Positions 44,693 through 56,736 of a DNA stretch of 64,000 bases are shown one piece after another; within the stretch, counting starts at the first letter, position 1; the number at the start of each line of letters is the position of its first letter. The stretch spans positions 46,991-110,990 of the forward strand of contig JAAOOA010001606.1 of assembly GCA_012861695.1 (NCBI GenBank). The letters are read 5' to 3'. The position numbers and the translations under genes are program-made. The notes below the pieces were generated by a model, which was given only the letters and a program-made list of their open reading frames with translations, was not told the DNA's origin and ran no database searches. Origin of the DNA: Trematomus loennbergii (taxonomy: Eukaryota > Chordata > Actinopteri > Perciformes > Nototheniidae).

Positions 44693-46370
44693 TGTATACA
44701 CATCCTGCTATAGATGAAAAAAAAGATTCATGGCTTTGCTAAAAAGAACCCTCTTTCCCCTTGATGCTGTTCTGAAACACAGCGTCTGTGTTTGACCATT
44801 GCATACTACGTTGCCAATACTACAGTGTGATGAGACTTTTGTTCTTGCATGAATCGAGACACTGTTCTCCTACCTCATGTTGTGATATAAAAATGTTTTT
44901 TAAGCAGAAGACACTGCATCTCTAACTGTTTATCATCATTGATATTTAGTAAATTACATACCTGTAAATGCTTTTAGCTAATACCTCAGTTGTGTTTGTT
45001 TTTTCCTTCTGTTTTTGCCCTTCCCTGATTTCAGATCTTGTAAATATTCCCTGTAAAGACAATGAACTTGGATCAAATTCAAGTAAAGTTCTGTAGTGTC
45101 AAACCAGAGTTGTCTTTTGCCTTTTTGATGCACATTTCTGTCCTCCTCGTCACTTCCTTATTGACTAAAGATTCACACATTTGCACCAAATTCATATTGA
45201 AAATCATCAGCAAGCTTCTGATGTGGTTTTAACTTCAGTAGTTTTGTACATATCGTCTCTACAGCTGATAATGGAGATTTATAGTCAACAACAGTATGGA
45301 CACACTGAAGCCAGTGAGTGGCACTCAAGTTATAATAAATAAATCCCTGTCTCTTGAAATAATAATGTGTAGAATTGAAAGAGCTCAATTAAATGAATCA
45401 GTCTCTGATCAACAGAAAAGAATTTCTTACTTCAAACAAATAACATTTTCTGGTTTCAGCCTCTCAAATATTGTTTTAGTGTCATAATTATGCAATTAAA
45501 TTGATATTTTGACTCCATGATCAATACATTAATGATAATTTGACAGAGGAATCAATAATTACAACAATATTGTATATCTGAGCGGTTTTGGAAGAAGTAT
45601 GCAAATAAGTAAATGTAGCAAAATCAAAGTGTAGAAATACACTTGTAGGTATTAATAATTAAAATTAGAATATACTTAGTATATATTACAGCATACTTGT
45701 GTATTATAATTAGTGATGCATTCATGTGTTCATCACTTTAATGTTGCAGCTAGTGAAGGTGGGCCTGGTTTTGAAAATCATCTTGTGATGCAATCACACC
45801 AGACTTCCTCACACATCTCCTTCTGGCGCCCTCGCTTGGACCACACCCATCTTTAAAATCAACCTTCTAATCTCATTTTAACATCTGCAAAGTTGCATGA
45901 CTGCATCTTGCACAATTGCAAAATTGGAGTGACAAAATGTGTCAGCTGACAATATGGAGAGGTCCTCAAATCCTCCTCTATTCTAGTTTCCGATACAGTA
46001 GAAGCTTCCAGAAGCCCATTCTGCCACGAAACGCTAACGGACTAACTATGTTAAACAATGGCAGCATCCCACCCACACTGATTCAATAGACATGGACAAT
46101 TCTTATTTTAACAAACAATTCATCCTTTCATTAATCACTTTATTAGCTGTTTATAAAATGCATTCAAAACATTTAGTATTCAAAATCAATTAAAGCCAGG
46201 GGCTAAGCAAAGTCTTTAGGATTCATTAATGGATATCTCGGAACAATACCATCTTGTTATTGTTATTATTATAGCCAAAGTAGTGGTCTGACCAAACAGG
46301 TCCACATTGAGGTCTCAAGAGTTAAGTCCACATCTTCCAACACAAGACCTTTTTGTGTTTACCTGTGTGG
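44693..46370. other. No supported gene; includes 3' flank of the GPR160-like gene
   Basis: AT-rich, with short frames only. The last few hundred bases would be the 3' UTR of the minus-strand receptor gene. Confidence 0.5.
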
Positions 46371-47246
46371 TCAGGCTCTGTCCTCCGAAGCCAGGCTAAA
46401 TGTAAATCTCCACTCACAGAAGCTGTCGGGGGGCACGGCCCCCCAGCCCTGCCCCAGCTGCGAGGCGGGACAGACTGCACATAAAACCACTGCTATCAGG
46501 AGGCTGTTGAGGAAGCAGAGCCAGGCGCCGCTCAGGCCCAGGTAGGCAGGGATTCCCACAAGCAGCAGGAGGAGCACGGCCAGGATCACCAGGAACAGAG
46601 CCCATGTGTTCAGAAATATATGCAGGGTCTGGAGAACAAAACTTCTTCTGGAGAGAGCTCTACTTTGGTCTGTAGTTTGATCTTTTAAAGGAGAATGTTT
46701 TAATGTCAGGCATCCAGCATGCAACGCTGCACAGCCCAAAATCAGGAGGAGAGACGTAGCAATGTGCAGGATCTGAGAGGTGTGGAAGACCCAGCACTGG
46801 TGGATCTGGATGTGAAACACTTCCTCTATGACGGGCCTGAAGTCAGACAGCAGGAAGACGTAGAGAGCAGAGAGGATCCACAGCAGGCCGCTCACAAAGA
46901 GGCTCAACCTGCTGGAGGCCTGCCACCTCCGAGTGATGGAGAAGAAATGGTCCAAACCGGCCAGGACTACGACCGGCCACTGCAGAGCGCTGTAGACTTC
47001 TCCAAGGATCTGAACCAGCAGACACACATGGTACCGGGTCAGCTTTAAGCCCAGCAGGTGTCCCTCAGCCTGGAGGTGCAGGGCGGTGATGGAGAGGGTC
47101 AGGAGTGTGTCGGCAACAGCCAGGGACACACTGAAAACTCCCAGGAAGCTTCGGCAGATGTGTTTCCTCTGGAAGAACACCAGCGCCCAGTTGAGAAGAC
47201 ATTTTCCTCCCAGGCCCCGCAGGATGGAGGCGATGGGGACGTTCAT
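46371..47246 (-). CDS. gpr160: GPR160-like seven-transmembrane receptor
   Basis: A single-exon open frame of 291 codons. The product matches the orphan receptor GPR160 along its length: the TM1 segment GGKCLLNWALVFFQRKHICR, then FLGVFSVSLAVADTLLTL (TM2), KLTRYHVCLLVQILGEVYSA (TM3), LFVSGLLWILSALYVFLL (TM4), LHIATSLLLILGCAALHA (TM5), and the TM6-TM7 block with IPAYLGLSGAWLCFLNSLLI. It ends in a Cys/Trp-containing tail similar to the family's DPFVNWK segment. There is no DRY motif after TM3, as in GPR160. The start at 47246 is the first ATG after an in-frame stop. The N-terminus is about 15-20 residues shorter than the human protein, so an upstream exon could add more. This is the only gene here without a visible defect. 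Antisense frames are shadows. Confidence 0.85.
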   Translation of the reverse strand: MNVPIASILRGLGGKCLLNWALVFFQRKHICRSFLGVFSVSLAVADTLLTLSITALHLQAEGHLLGLKLTRYHVCLLVQILGEVYSALQWPVVVLAGLDHFFSITRRWQASSRLSLFVSGLLWILSALYVFLLSDFRPVIEEVFHIQIHQCWVFHTSQILHIATSLLLILGCAALHAGCLTLKHSPLKDQTTDQSRALSRRSFVLQTLHIFLNTWALFLVILAVLLLLLVGIPAYLGLSGAWLCFLNSLLIAVVLCAVCPASQLGQGWGAVPPDSFCEWRFTFSLASEDRA

Positions 47247-47680
47247 TGTGTTTTCAACCAGAGGTGCAGCAGGTACCGAGGGTCATTATGGAGGGACACT
47301 CTGCTGCTGCAGGTGGAAACATAATTTAAATGTATTACAAATCTTACACATTTCTTCTTCTAATTTCGAATCTTAAAGAACCAGTATATAGGATTTATTC
47401 CTTTATTTCATTGGAATTTTACCAAATGATATTGTTATAGGGCAACATTAATTATAATAACAAACATATCCAAGGCATAAGAAAAAAAGGTAAAGAAAAT
47501 GATAAGCATCAATTCAAAGGATATATTTAACAGATAACTAATATGTACATAATTGTCACATCTAACCTGTAATTTTTGTTAGGAAAGGACATGCCTGAAA
47601 GACACAATTCAACATGTTCTCCTTCTCTGAGGGTCAAGAAGAACATCCAAGAGGAAAATAAAAAGCTGATTTTAAGACCA
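47247..47680. other. 5' flank of the GPR160-like gene
   Basis: AT-rich upstream DNA. A ctgcaggtgg acceptor-like site at about 47310 (minus) may mark a spliced 5' UTR. No other gene. Confidence 0.45.
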
Positions 47681-48888
47681 GAGGCCTGTACTACGAAGCT
47701 GGATTTTCGCTTAGCCGGCTAAATTCAGGGAAATCTCGGGCTTTCCGGTCCTACGACGCTGGTTCTCTTTTTAGCAGGCTAGATTTCCATGGTAACTTAT
47801 GCTGAGCGGCAAACCTGGGGGCTATACTACGAATCAAGATTTTCGTTTAGCAAGCTAACTTCAGGGGTTTCCGGTCCTACGAAGCTGGTTCACTTTTTAG
47901 CGGGCTAGATAACTTATTCTGAACGGCTATCCTCCGGAGCAGGATAGGTTCCAGGATAAAAGCACTGCCTGCTGACCAATCAGAGCTCAGTGTGCGGAGT
48001 TTAAAGCGATCAATTCATATGACAGGAGGAGAAAGGAAATACAGTTTAAACTGCCGTTGCAGGAAAGACGACCGGCCAAAATCAACTGACTGTGTGAACG
48101 TGAAAATGAATAGAATATCCCCTCCCATCTTCAGAGCAATCTGACTATTATAACATTAGCGTTAAGAAAGCTTACTTAAATATCTGCCACAACATAAGTA
48201 ACCGGATCAAAGTAACATTAAGTACAGTCCGCGGCACTGTGAGTGCAGACGTTGATGTGTCCCATTATCATTCATATCATATCACATCATAACGTATCAT
48301 ATATTTCCTTATCTGAGTCAGCTTCTTGAGCCGTATCTGGCCGTGCAACACTCACAGTGTCACATAGCCTACTGTATGCAGAAGTATTATTTTAAGCAAC
48401 ACATTAAATTGACGAAACACTCGAGTCAAATTCTCCTAATTAAAGTCAGATCCACTCGTGTCTTGGACGGGGCAGTGATTTCATAAACCTGTTAATGTAC
48501 GCATTCAAACACTTTTTCTTTTACCAGCTGTATTCACCTTGCAGGTGCAGCTATGTGGCTTTTATCCTGGGTAAAGTGTTTAAGTCATGGATGTTTAAAG
48601 TTTAACTTCCTCATATTTGACTAATATTAAAGTTCACTTTTCATTCAGGAAGTATGACGCTGCGCTGTCAGTACGCTTCTCCGTGTTTGAGATTGGTCGA
48701 ATGCTCCAAATACCACCCCTTTCATGTGAACGCGCACCTAACTAGATAGGACACGGCGGCTTGAGCGATCCACTTGATATCCAGCGTCGTAGTACAGTTT
48801 AGCGCCAGCGCGTATGTTTTGGATTACGCCAACCGGCTAACTCCAACATATCCAGGTTAAATTGAACCAGCTTCGTAGTACAGGCCTC
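47681..48888. mobile_element. Harbinger-like DNA transposon, 1208 bp
   Basis: gaggcctgtactacgaagct at the left matches, inverted, the right end (agcttcgtagtacaggcctc). Repeated internal motifs (tcctacgaagctggtt, cttagccggcta) are typical of fish elements with 'tactacgaagc' ends. cag borders both ends as a possible 3-bp duplication. A second, partial left end at 47822 (tatactacgaatcaagattt) suggests a tandem end duplication. No transposase frame. An inverted relative is at 8200-8985. Confidence 0.7.
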
Positions 48889-48889
48889 A

Positions 48890-49610
48890 GTACAGGACAT
48901 TCACTAATAAACTACACTTTTATTGTGAAAACAAAGATCTGCACACCGAATATTTTTGTAGTCTATCAGGACCATCATTTGTAGATAGACAATCAAATAT
49001 ACAGTCTATGCTGTCAACATATAACGGTTATTTAAATCTGAGAGCCGTTAGTTTGCTCACTTCTGACGGTCAGTCAATGTTATTTACGGTTGTTGTTAAA
49101 AAGACTCTTATCCCTCTCTAAAACTAAGTACAAGGTCAAATAGTTTTTCAAAAATTGGAAAAAAAACACGTTTGTATTTTTATTTTACTTACATTGTGTA
49201 CACATCATGTTAATCCTAAAATGTAGTGCGTAGATATTTGCTTAATATAGCAACGACTCCATGCGAAATTGGCAGAAAGTGCTTCATACATGTCTCTCAA
49301 ATATATAAATCTTCTCTCTGTTTTATTGTTATTATTCTGAAGATTTTTCGATTTTGGACTAGCAAAAAAAGATCACCTTGGAATGTTAATTGAAAAAATA
49401 ATAATCTGCAATCAATTAAATGCTGAAATTAATAATTGGTTCTGGCCCTTGTTAGTTTACGCCGCTGTTTTTTATTATTTTAGTCGATAGTTCAAGTTAT
49501 GTTTGACTACTTTCCATAAACCGTATAAGCAGATCAATAGACAGTTGGCTGGAGCACTGCAACTAACACGTGGCTTGGCTTCTTAAACTAAAATGAAAAC
49601 TGATTTTGAA
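48890..49610. other. AT-rich, no gene seen
   Basis: Only short frames. No repeats with clear ends. Confidence 0.5.
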
Positions 49611-49613
49611 TCT

Positions 49614-50594
49614 AAGGCCCCATTTACACGGGAACACAAACGAAAACGATACACAAACTAACCAAATTTGAATGTGTGTGTGTATACAGGGGACGCCGTT
49701 TGCCGACAGGCAAGGCAGGCAAGTGCTTGGACCAGAAGGGGGCCCCCAAAGAAGGTAGATTAAGAAGGTCCACAGCAACGACAACATGAAACACCCTTTA
49801 ATTTACTGCAACGACATGTCGGGAAACCCCCTCAAGGGGGCCCCATGCATAGCACGCCGAAACTGCTTCTTAGGCCCAATCCCAAACCACGCCCTACACC
49901 CTACCCCTACACACTCCCCCTCCATGACGGAGTGAACTCCGTGGAGTGACACTTGCAGCTCAATGAGGCTCCTCCTGTCAGATGGAGGGAGTAAATACAG
50001 CGGCAAGCTTTGGGACAAACTCCCCTCTCTCCAGCAGAAACAGGAAATGCCGTAACTGTATGTAACAACGGTTTCAAATCAGCATCTCTTTGACAAAACA
50101 TTTAAATTAATAACTCAAATAAAACTCCAAACATCTTTAATTGGGTTACTTTTTTGTAAAGCTCTTTTAGTTTTAAACCTCATTTGTATAAGCTTCTTAG
50201 TTTTTGCAACAGTATGTAAATATACACAACTTTATAATAAAATGCACACATTTACCTTTTTCTAGACTAAACACAGGTATGATCCTAAGTAAAAAAATAT
50301 ATGAGGTTATCATGAGGTTGTTAACATCGCAATTTATCAGTGGATGTTTGCTGGAACTGTTTGTAAACAGCGTGTTTCCTTACGGACACACACAGCGTGC
50401 TGACCGGTCTCCAGTCAGCACCGATGCAGACTCGCTGTCTGATGGCTTGATAACCCACTCCCCCTCCACAACGGTGTAGGGCGTGGTTTGGGATTGGGCC
50501 TGAATTTCAGTTTCGTTGCTCCGCTCCGTGGGGGGCTATACGAAAGAGAAAAGTGGGCGATACAACCCGTTTCGTTCCTGTGTAAACAGCACCT
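49614..50594. mobile_element. MITE with TTAA-like ends hosting a second MITE
   Basis: Left aaggccccatttacacggga and right tcctgtgtaaacagcacctt are imperfect inverted repeats. The flanks are ctaa / ttaa. The interior is interrupted by the element at 49873-50500. Confidence 0.6.
49873..50500. mobile_element. Nested MITE with 28-bp perfect terminal inverted repeats
   Basis: Positions 49873-49900 (ggcccaatcccaaacc...) are the exact reverse complement of 50473-50500. Subterminal actccccctcca motifs occur at both ends. No coding capacity. Confidence 0.85.
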
Positions 50595-50879
50595 TAAACA
50601 TGAGCTGAGACCGTTTCACTTTGGGGCAATATAAAACCTTAGCAACACATCATCTTTCAATTTAAATAACACTAAACTCAAACTGTAATTACTTCTTCAT
50701 TAAAAAAAGAGATAAAAACAGCACAACTTTGATCTACCAAAGCGGCAAGGAAGATTGTAGTGATGACAAAAAAGATAATCAACCTTTCTAAGACATCTGC
50801 AGCAACATGAAAAAAATGAAAATAGATTAAACAAAGTAAACTGATGCTCTGAAGAAATCATAGGCACACAAAGTAGTGT

Positions 50880-51042
50880 TTCAGCACAACGGTGTACAGT
50901 ACTTGACGAAACTCCTCTTGGACCACAGTGATGCCACGTTTTTAAACTCTTAAAGAGTCAAACTGTTTACTGTTTTAATCAGGACACAATTACTGTAATT
51001 AGATCATGTTAAAACATTGAATTAGACGTGTTTTTATCCTAC
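50880..51042. repeat. Ig-unit intron sequence (duplicate of 60-200)
   Basis: gaaactcctcttggaccaca and gttaaaacattgaattagac match the region next to the unit A leader exon, marking the start of another array unit. Confidence 0.8.
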
Positions 51043-51063
51043 CTTGTTGAAGATGAAGATGAC
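51043..51063 (-). pseudogene. Deleted signal-peptide exon of an Ig unit
   Basis: In place of the leader exon only about 20 nt remain (atcttcatcttcaacaag then gtagg). The ATG is changed to ATC and the hydrophobic core is missing, although both flanks align with the other units. Dead first exon. Confidence 0.75.
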
Positions 51064-51075
51064 AGTCTCTGTCCG

Positions 51076-53040
51076 GTTGCCCTGCCTGAATACACAATGT
51101 ACAGTTTATAGTGTGTGTCCTGTTTTGCTCTAACAACTCATCACCAAGTCTTCTTTCTGTAAAAAACACACCTTTTGCATGATGTGAAAATATTAACTTC
51201 CTCTCTTATCTCTGTTTTGAGATCTTTTGATAAAGACCTTTTTTTAATTCAAACGTTTGTCAAGAAAGCAGATTTGAATGTGAAATTCAATAACAGGATG
51301 ATTAACAAGGCACTTTGCATTTCAGTTGGTGTATGTTGCACCAGATGAAGCAAAAGATGGAAAATAAACCATTACAATTGTGTCAATACATTACATAAAA
51401 CCAATAAAAGGTGCAGTTTGCACTGTTTATTACTCACATTAGTTTATGTGTTGCTTTACTTTAAAGGGGACCTATCATGCAAAATGCACTTTTGTACGTC
51501 TTTTATACATGAATATGTGTCCCCGGTGTTCCAGGGAACTCACCAAGTGTCAGAAAACACAACCCTCTCTATTTTCCTCCATACCCAAATCTCTAAAAAA
51601 GGGGCTGCAACGGATTTGATAAAAACTGATCTAGATTTGAACACTGTCCTGACGTCAGGACAGTGGCGCTATTGGGCCAACTCCACCAATCAGGAGGAGA
51701 CAGCCACGGCCATTGCCGTTCGAAAGCGCTGGAGACGATGTAGTACATATGCCAGGCCTGTAGGTGGTGCTGTTCTCACTGAATCTGCCCTTGCAAATCC
51801 AGAGCCAAAAAATGTCAAATTGAGCAAAATGAGGCATGGCTAAAATGCATGATCTGTTTGGTATTTTGAAAAAAAAAAGTATAAATATGCCTTATATAGG
51901 TATGGTCCTATCTATATTATTCAAATATAGCATGATAGGTCCACTTTAACTCTTCTAGCTGGTGAACTGCACAAACAACAATAACCACTTCCTTTCTCAG
52001 AGCTCTGTGTCTCACACCTTTTGCATTTTCCCATGACTGCATACCAAACTAACGATACCTGCGGTAACATGTCAACGATATCTTCACACAGCACACATTC
52101 TGCACTGGCAAAACAAATAACTAACCATAAAAGAAGGAAGGCCAGTCTTATGTTCCTTATACAGGCCAGGGCTTGTTGTTGTTGTTGTTTTCTCATAAAA
52201 TGACTTTTCATGTCACTTTTCAGTGACATTCTTTACGACACATTTAACTGTGACTTATTTTAGGATTTTATACCATTGAACTTTTTATGGCCCACAACAC
52301 CAGGACATTTTATGGCAGATGATAATAACAGGACTTGACACACTTTACAATGACATATTATGGCAGACTATACTTTTACCTGTTTTAATTAGATTGTAAT
52401 GTCCTACTGTCCTATAAAACATTGTAGGACTTTTGTCATATTTGGCTTGACTTTTCATACTGTACTATGACATTTTTATTGGATACTAAACTTTTACTTT
52501 TGTAATGACATTTTTGCCATGCTATAAAACTTGAATGACCAAAAAAAAAACTACTTGAACAAATTGCAAGAATTCTTTTATAACATATACAGTACAGTAC
52601 AAGGACTCTTATGACCTTTTGTGACATTTCTTTGTGATTTACTTTACTGTGATTCCTTACATATTTTTTCTTTATAGCCTATCATACTGTGACACTTTTA
52701 TATGGCCAAACATACTTTTAAATGACATACTATTTGGTGATGCAATGGCCTATTATGATGAGATGTTTTTTTGTTGTTGTTATGCTTGACTTTTTTACGA
52801 CTTATTATGGCATTCTATACTATTCTATTCTATAAGGACATGTTGTAGATATGCTATAGTTTGACTCTTTAAATGCATTTTTACGAGATGCTATTTATTG
52901 AAAAAAGCATATTCTGTAAAAGGAGCAGATTTTTATAAAATGATCTCTTAGCACAGGACACATTTTTGAGGAACAATATATTTTCTTTTCTTTTCTTCTA
53001 AGGTTACATTTTACACTTGTTTTTCATAAAATTAAACAAG
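51076..53040. repeat. Duplicated upstream tract of the 51-kb unit
   Basis: Aligns with 16409-17770 and with 10513-12600. Contains the TTAA MITE at 51465-51945. At 53040 it passes into ctggaggcgggacaccag, which in unit B (14095) precedes the TM exon, so the next unit's 3' exons have been lost here. Confidence 0.8.
51465..51945 (+). mobile_element. TTAA MITE, full copy (481 bp)
   Basis: Terminal AGGGGACCTATCATGC and GCATGATAGGTCCACT are inverted repeats, flanked by TTAA on both sides (51461-51464 and 51946-51949). The matching sites in units A and B read ctttacttgaac and ctttacttcaac, without insert. TTAA targeting fits the piggyBac or Kolobok superfamilies. A long frame (51418-51843) crosses the body and is shared with the 29.5-kb copy. 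Confidence 0.9.
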
Positions 53041-53880
53041 TCTGGAGGCGGGACACCAGGATTATGGAAATTGATTTGAAAATGTTTTTTTTTTGTGTAA
53101 ATAATTTGCACAAAACTCGGCAATATGTCTTACCTTTGTCGTTGTCTGATCAAAAGTTGTCTTCAATGGCATTAAAACGATAAAAACGTTGCTGAAGGTT
53201 AATCCATAGGTTAATCCAATGTGTCTGTGTCACTTTTAAATGATTTCTGATAATCCATTAGCAATAAACCTAGTTTTACATTTTCAGATTTCAGAGCGTA
53301 AGATAGGTTTCGCTTTAGGCAAACTGCGTGCGCATAGCCCCCACTTCTCAATGGAAACGTTGGTGTGTATGTGGAAATTCCCCTTCGATTATATTGGCTC
53401 TAACGGTTCAAAAGAGATGTCAATCATCAAAATCGACCAATAGGTTCCAGAGAAACGGCAAAAACGCCCATTTCCACCAAATGACCCCAGAGGTGGAGTT
53501 TTTTTTTCTAAACCTCTCTAAAAAGGTAAAATGTCATTGTTTTGCATCAATCTTGATACAGGGTCCTTATTATATGTTGTACTTTGGATTCCTAAAGCTT
53601 TTATTCTACTAACCCATCATCCAAGGGTGGTTTTCACTATAAGTAAAAAATAATGTTTGGACGGACACTATAATTTGCATTTCTTTACTATGTTCAATCT
53701 GAATTTTCTTTAAAATAAAAAACATCTATATTGATTCTGACTTTTCTAGATCCAACTCACAGGTTTATCATTACTTTGAGAAAAAATATTGTAAATGTTC
53801 CCCTTTTAGAAGTGTAGTTATGGTCCTTTGTTCTGGAAATGTCATTTTTGAGCCTGAGACCTGAAAAACAGGCTTGGGGC
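53040..53880. other. Intron or intergenic remnant, no gene
   Basis: Starts with the Ig-unit 3' flank, then unrelated repeat-like sequence (53280-53520 contains cgcatagcccccacttctcaatgg). The TM and second Ig exons expected here are absent. Confidence 0.5.
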
Positions 53881-53903
53881 TTAACAGGTTTTAACAAACA
53901 TAC

Positions 53904-54024
53904 CTTGAACTGTGAACTTGTATTTAGCTGCTTCTGTTTCGTCTCCTGAAAGCTTCATTACTTCAGCAGTATAAAATCCACTGTCTGCCTCTTGGAGATT
54001 CTTACATTTCACAGATAGATTGTT
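53904..54024 (-). pseudogene. Truncated V-like Ig exon, unit D
   Basis: The 3' third of the V exon remains: NNLSVKCKNLQEADSGFYTA then EVMKLSGDETEAAKYK to the phase 1 donor (gtatgt). The D-x-G-x-Y motif is present. The 5' two thirds, with the acceptor and the conserved W, are gone, replaced by unrelated AT-rich DNA. Its leader exon at 54644-54692 is intact, so the lesion is a deletion inside the gene. Confidence 0.8.
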
Positions 54025-54643
54025 CTACATGTTAACATTAAGTTCAGTATGCTGGTTTTATGTAAGTTTCACTGACATTTTTTTTTCTTTAAACTTTTTC
54101 TGTTTTAAATGTTTTATTCAAAAATAATTGTCTTCTAATGCAAAGCACTGACAACCAGGCTTTGTTTTCTGCATTTTGCCCCTGAATAACCGACTGTTGT
54201 TATGGATAAACGATGAATTGTTATACGCAGTAAGAAGCGATCAGTTTTTTGGCTGCAAATACATTCACTTGAGAAAACTCCACATGTCACTTTTTGATCT
54301 TACAATCTTGCAATAAAACTATTATAACTGTTAAACAGAGTATTGTTTAACATTTTTATATTTCCATGACGAAGCAGGACATATTTCCTGTAATAAAATT
54401 ACTTTACTCTGAGTTACCTTTCTCTGGAATTCTTAGACATCACTTCCTCTTCTTTCGTTTGTGAGCACTTCATTTCATGGTTATACAAACAAAGGAAGGT
54501 TATCCACCCCTGACATGTTTTAAGATGAAACATCTCAAATAACTTGTTCTGAGTACATTTTTCAAACTGAAGAAGCCTGCTCACATACTTCAGCTAAATC
54601 TGATAAATGTTAAAACTTTGAATTAGACTTGTTTGTATCCTAC

Positions 54644-54692
54644 CTTGTGCCTCAGTGCAGACCAGCAGCCCCAGAATCACGAAGATGAACAT
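54644..54692 (-). CDS. Intact signal-peptide exon, unit D
   Basis: MFIFVILGLLVCTEAQ then G split at a gtagg donor (phase 1). At 49 nt it represents the undamaged leader exon from which lesions in the other units can be measured. The downstream V exon is truncated, so the gene as a whole is probably dead. Confidence 0.65.
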
Positions 54693-54699
54693 GAGAGTC

Positions 54700-55480
54700 T
54701 CTGAATATTCCATACAATAATGTGTGCTTCCTGTTTGGCTCCACCAAGTATTTTCACAGTTGGGTTTTTTCCTTTTAAAACCACACAACCTTTTGCATGA
54801 TGTGAAGACCTTCACTTATATTTGCACCTTACCAACAAACAAACAACAAAACTGTGCTCCATTTAGCAAATAAGCAAAAGGTGTTATGTTATCGAATATC
54901 TAAATGTACATATAAAATGCTGTTAAAACACAATTCTGCATTTTTCTTTCACGCATATCACATCTGATCACAACTTTGCTTCCTATGCTTGGCACTTACA
55001 AGTTAACCATAGTGACTTGCTGAGCCAAGCAGTTGGTACTTCTGCATTTTCTTACTCAATACATACTGAGAGCAAAATACTTTCACAATAATGCTGCAAT
55101 TGGGATGCATGTTTCTGCAAACTGTGTGATAGTTGTGTGAAAAGTAAAACACAGAAACGTACAGATAACTGTTTTAAGAGAACCAGAAATCTTCAGTTTT
55201 AGTCCAGAACAACAACAACAACAAGAAAAACTAACAACACACATTATTTGAAAGTCCTTTCTCATTCAAGACGAGAATTATATCAGGACAACCGCCAGAG
55301 GTGAGTGTTGTGAGAATGTGATTGTGATTTTGTACGTCAGTTTTCTCTTTTCCCTGTGAATGTTGTCTTATTCGTACTTCCTATTCATCTAGAGTGTTGT
55401 GTAAGGACAGAGAGCCATTGAATAAAAAGCAAGGGTCAAGCCAACTTGGTTCAGAATCACTTCCCCACTTCCCCATCTTG
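54700..55480. other. Intergenic region between divergent units D and C
   Basis: About 790 bp separate the minus-strand leader exon of unit D from the plus-strand leader of unit C. It is AT-rich with an (AAC)n run at about 55210 and could serve as a shared upstream region. No motif can be assigned with confidence. Confidence 0.45.
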
Positions 55481-56359
55481 CAGAATGAGGTTTTATATTA
55501 TACTTCTCACTGTCGTTTACCTACTGAATTCATGTGAATCACAAGGTAAGAACTTATTTATATTTCTTGTTTTTGATCAACTTTTTTTGTTTTCAAAGTT
55601 AATGTTGTTGTACTGTAGCTCTACTTAAGCAACAATAAGTAAGATTAGACCCTTTATGTTCTATTTTTGAATTGAGAAATGTAAAAAATTCTCAGTGATG
55701 TGCTCAATGTTATGGTGATGCTGATAACATTTAAAATTGTATTGGGCTATTTTGTACTGTCGTTTGAAACCACACCCATGTGTCACAAAGGTCCCGGTAA
55801 TGTAAAGGAAATTAATCTTCAGTGTAAGTGAATGTAAATTACAGCAGAAACGTGAACTAAAATCACCAGATGTTAAGATTATTCAAAACTATTGATATCT
55901 TTATGAAGACGTTGATCCATACGAAGATCACAATTATATTCTGATCCCTGTGTTCCCAAAGTGTCAAATTTAGAGGTGGAAGTACATGCTTTTGGAGTCC
56001 TTTTTTGATTTTAGTTTTAATATTACATTTTCTTTTTTAACCTTCAGAATAGTTGAATCTGTGGAACAAAAACAAGTGAACAAGGTGTAAGAAAGTCCCC
56101 TGTTTTTCATACGAGACAGAATGGAAAGAATTTCTCACATGAAAAAGAAACATAAATACTTAACTTTCACCTGATAAACGCCTCTAACTGCTTAAAGGGT
56201 CAAAGCTAATCCAAGATTTAAAGATATTTTCCAACCTTTGATTATTCATAAGATGAAGGTTTTTTATAATTACATATAAGAATAGAGAAATATTCAGTTT
56301 TTAACCAATAAACATATATTGTGTGATATTTACTGTACGATGTGTCTACTGTTTTACAG

Positions 56360-56659
56360 GGATCAGTGCTGAGACTCCTCTGTTTGTGCTGAAGGGAGAG
56401 GATGTGCTTCTGAATGTCACCAAAGCTGTTGTTCTTGGGAATTTGATTTATTTTTCTGGAAATTAATAAAAGTATCATAGTGAGATTCAATTCTAAGGAC
56501 AAAAAAGTCTCTGCTAATTACACTGGAGGCTTGAGTTTCCTGTGAACAATTACTCTGTGAAGTTGAAGAATCTCCAAGAGGCAGACAGCGGAGTTTATAC
56601 TGCTGAAGTGACAAAGGAGTCAATAGAAGAAGTAGCGAAATATAACGTCAAAGTTCAAG
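56360..56659 (+). pseudogene. Unit C V-like Ig exon with three compensating single-base losses
   Basis: Starts ISAETPLFVLKGEDVLLNVT in phase 1 and ends VKLKNLQEADSGVYTAEVTK in the same phase, and is 300 nt long. Between them the conserved W (tctggaaatt) is read one frame off, the next block (SIIVRFNSKDKKVSANYTG) two frames off, and the frame returns at EFPVNNYS after ggaggctt. Three -1 changes restore overall length but leave stops in the middle. Confidence 0.75.
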
Positions 56660-56736
56660 GTAGGTTTCCTCTCAAACACTGATAGAGTTTCTGTGGTCTT
56701 GTTTCTAAACTCTTCACCTGCTTCTTCCCTCCTCAG

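Noticed and set aside
46719..47376. Plus-strand frames of 88-109 codons
   Set aside because: Antisense shadows of the GPR160-like gene, with no splice sites or family resemblance.
56242..56623. Minus-strand frames over the unit C V exon
   Set aside because: Antisense to clear Ig-domain coding sequence.
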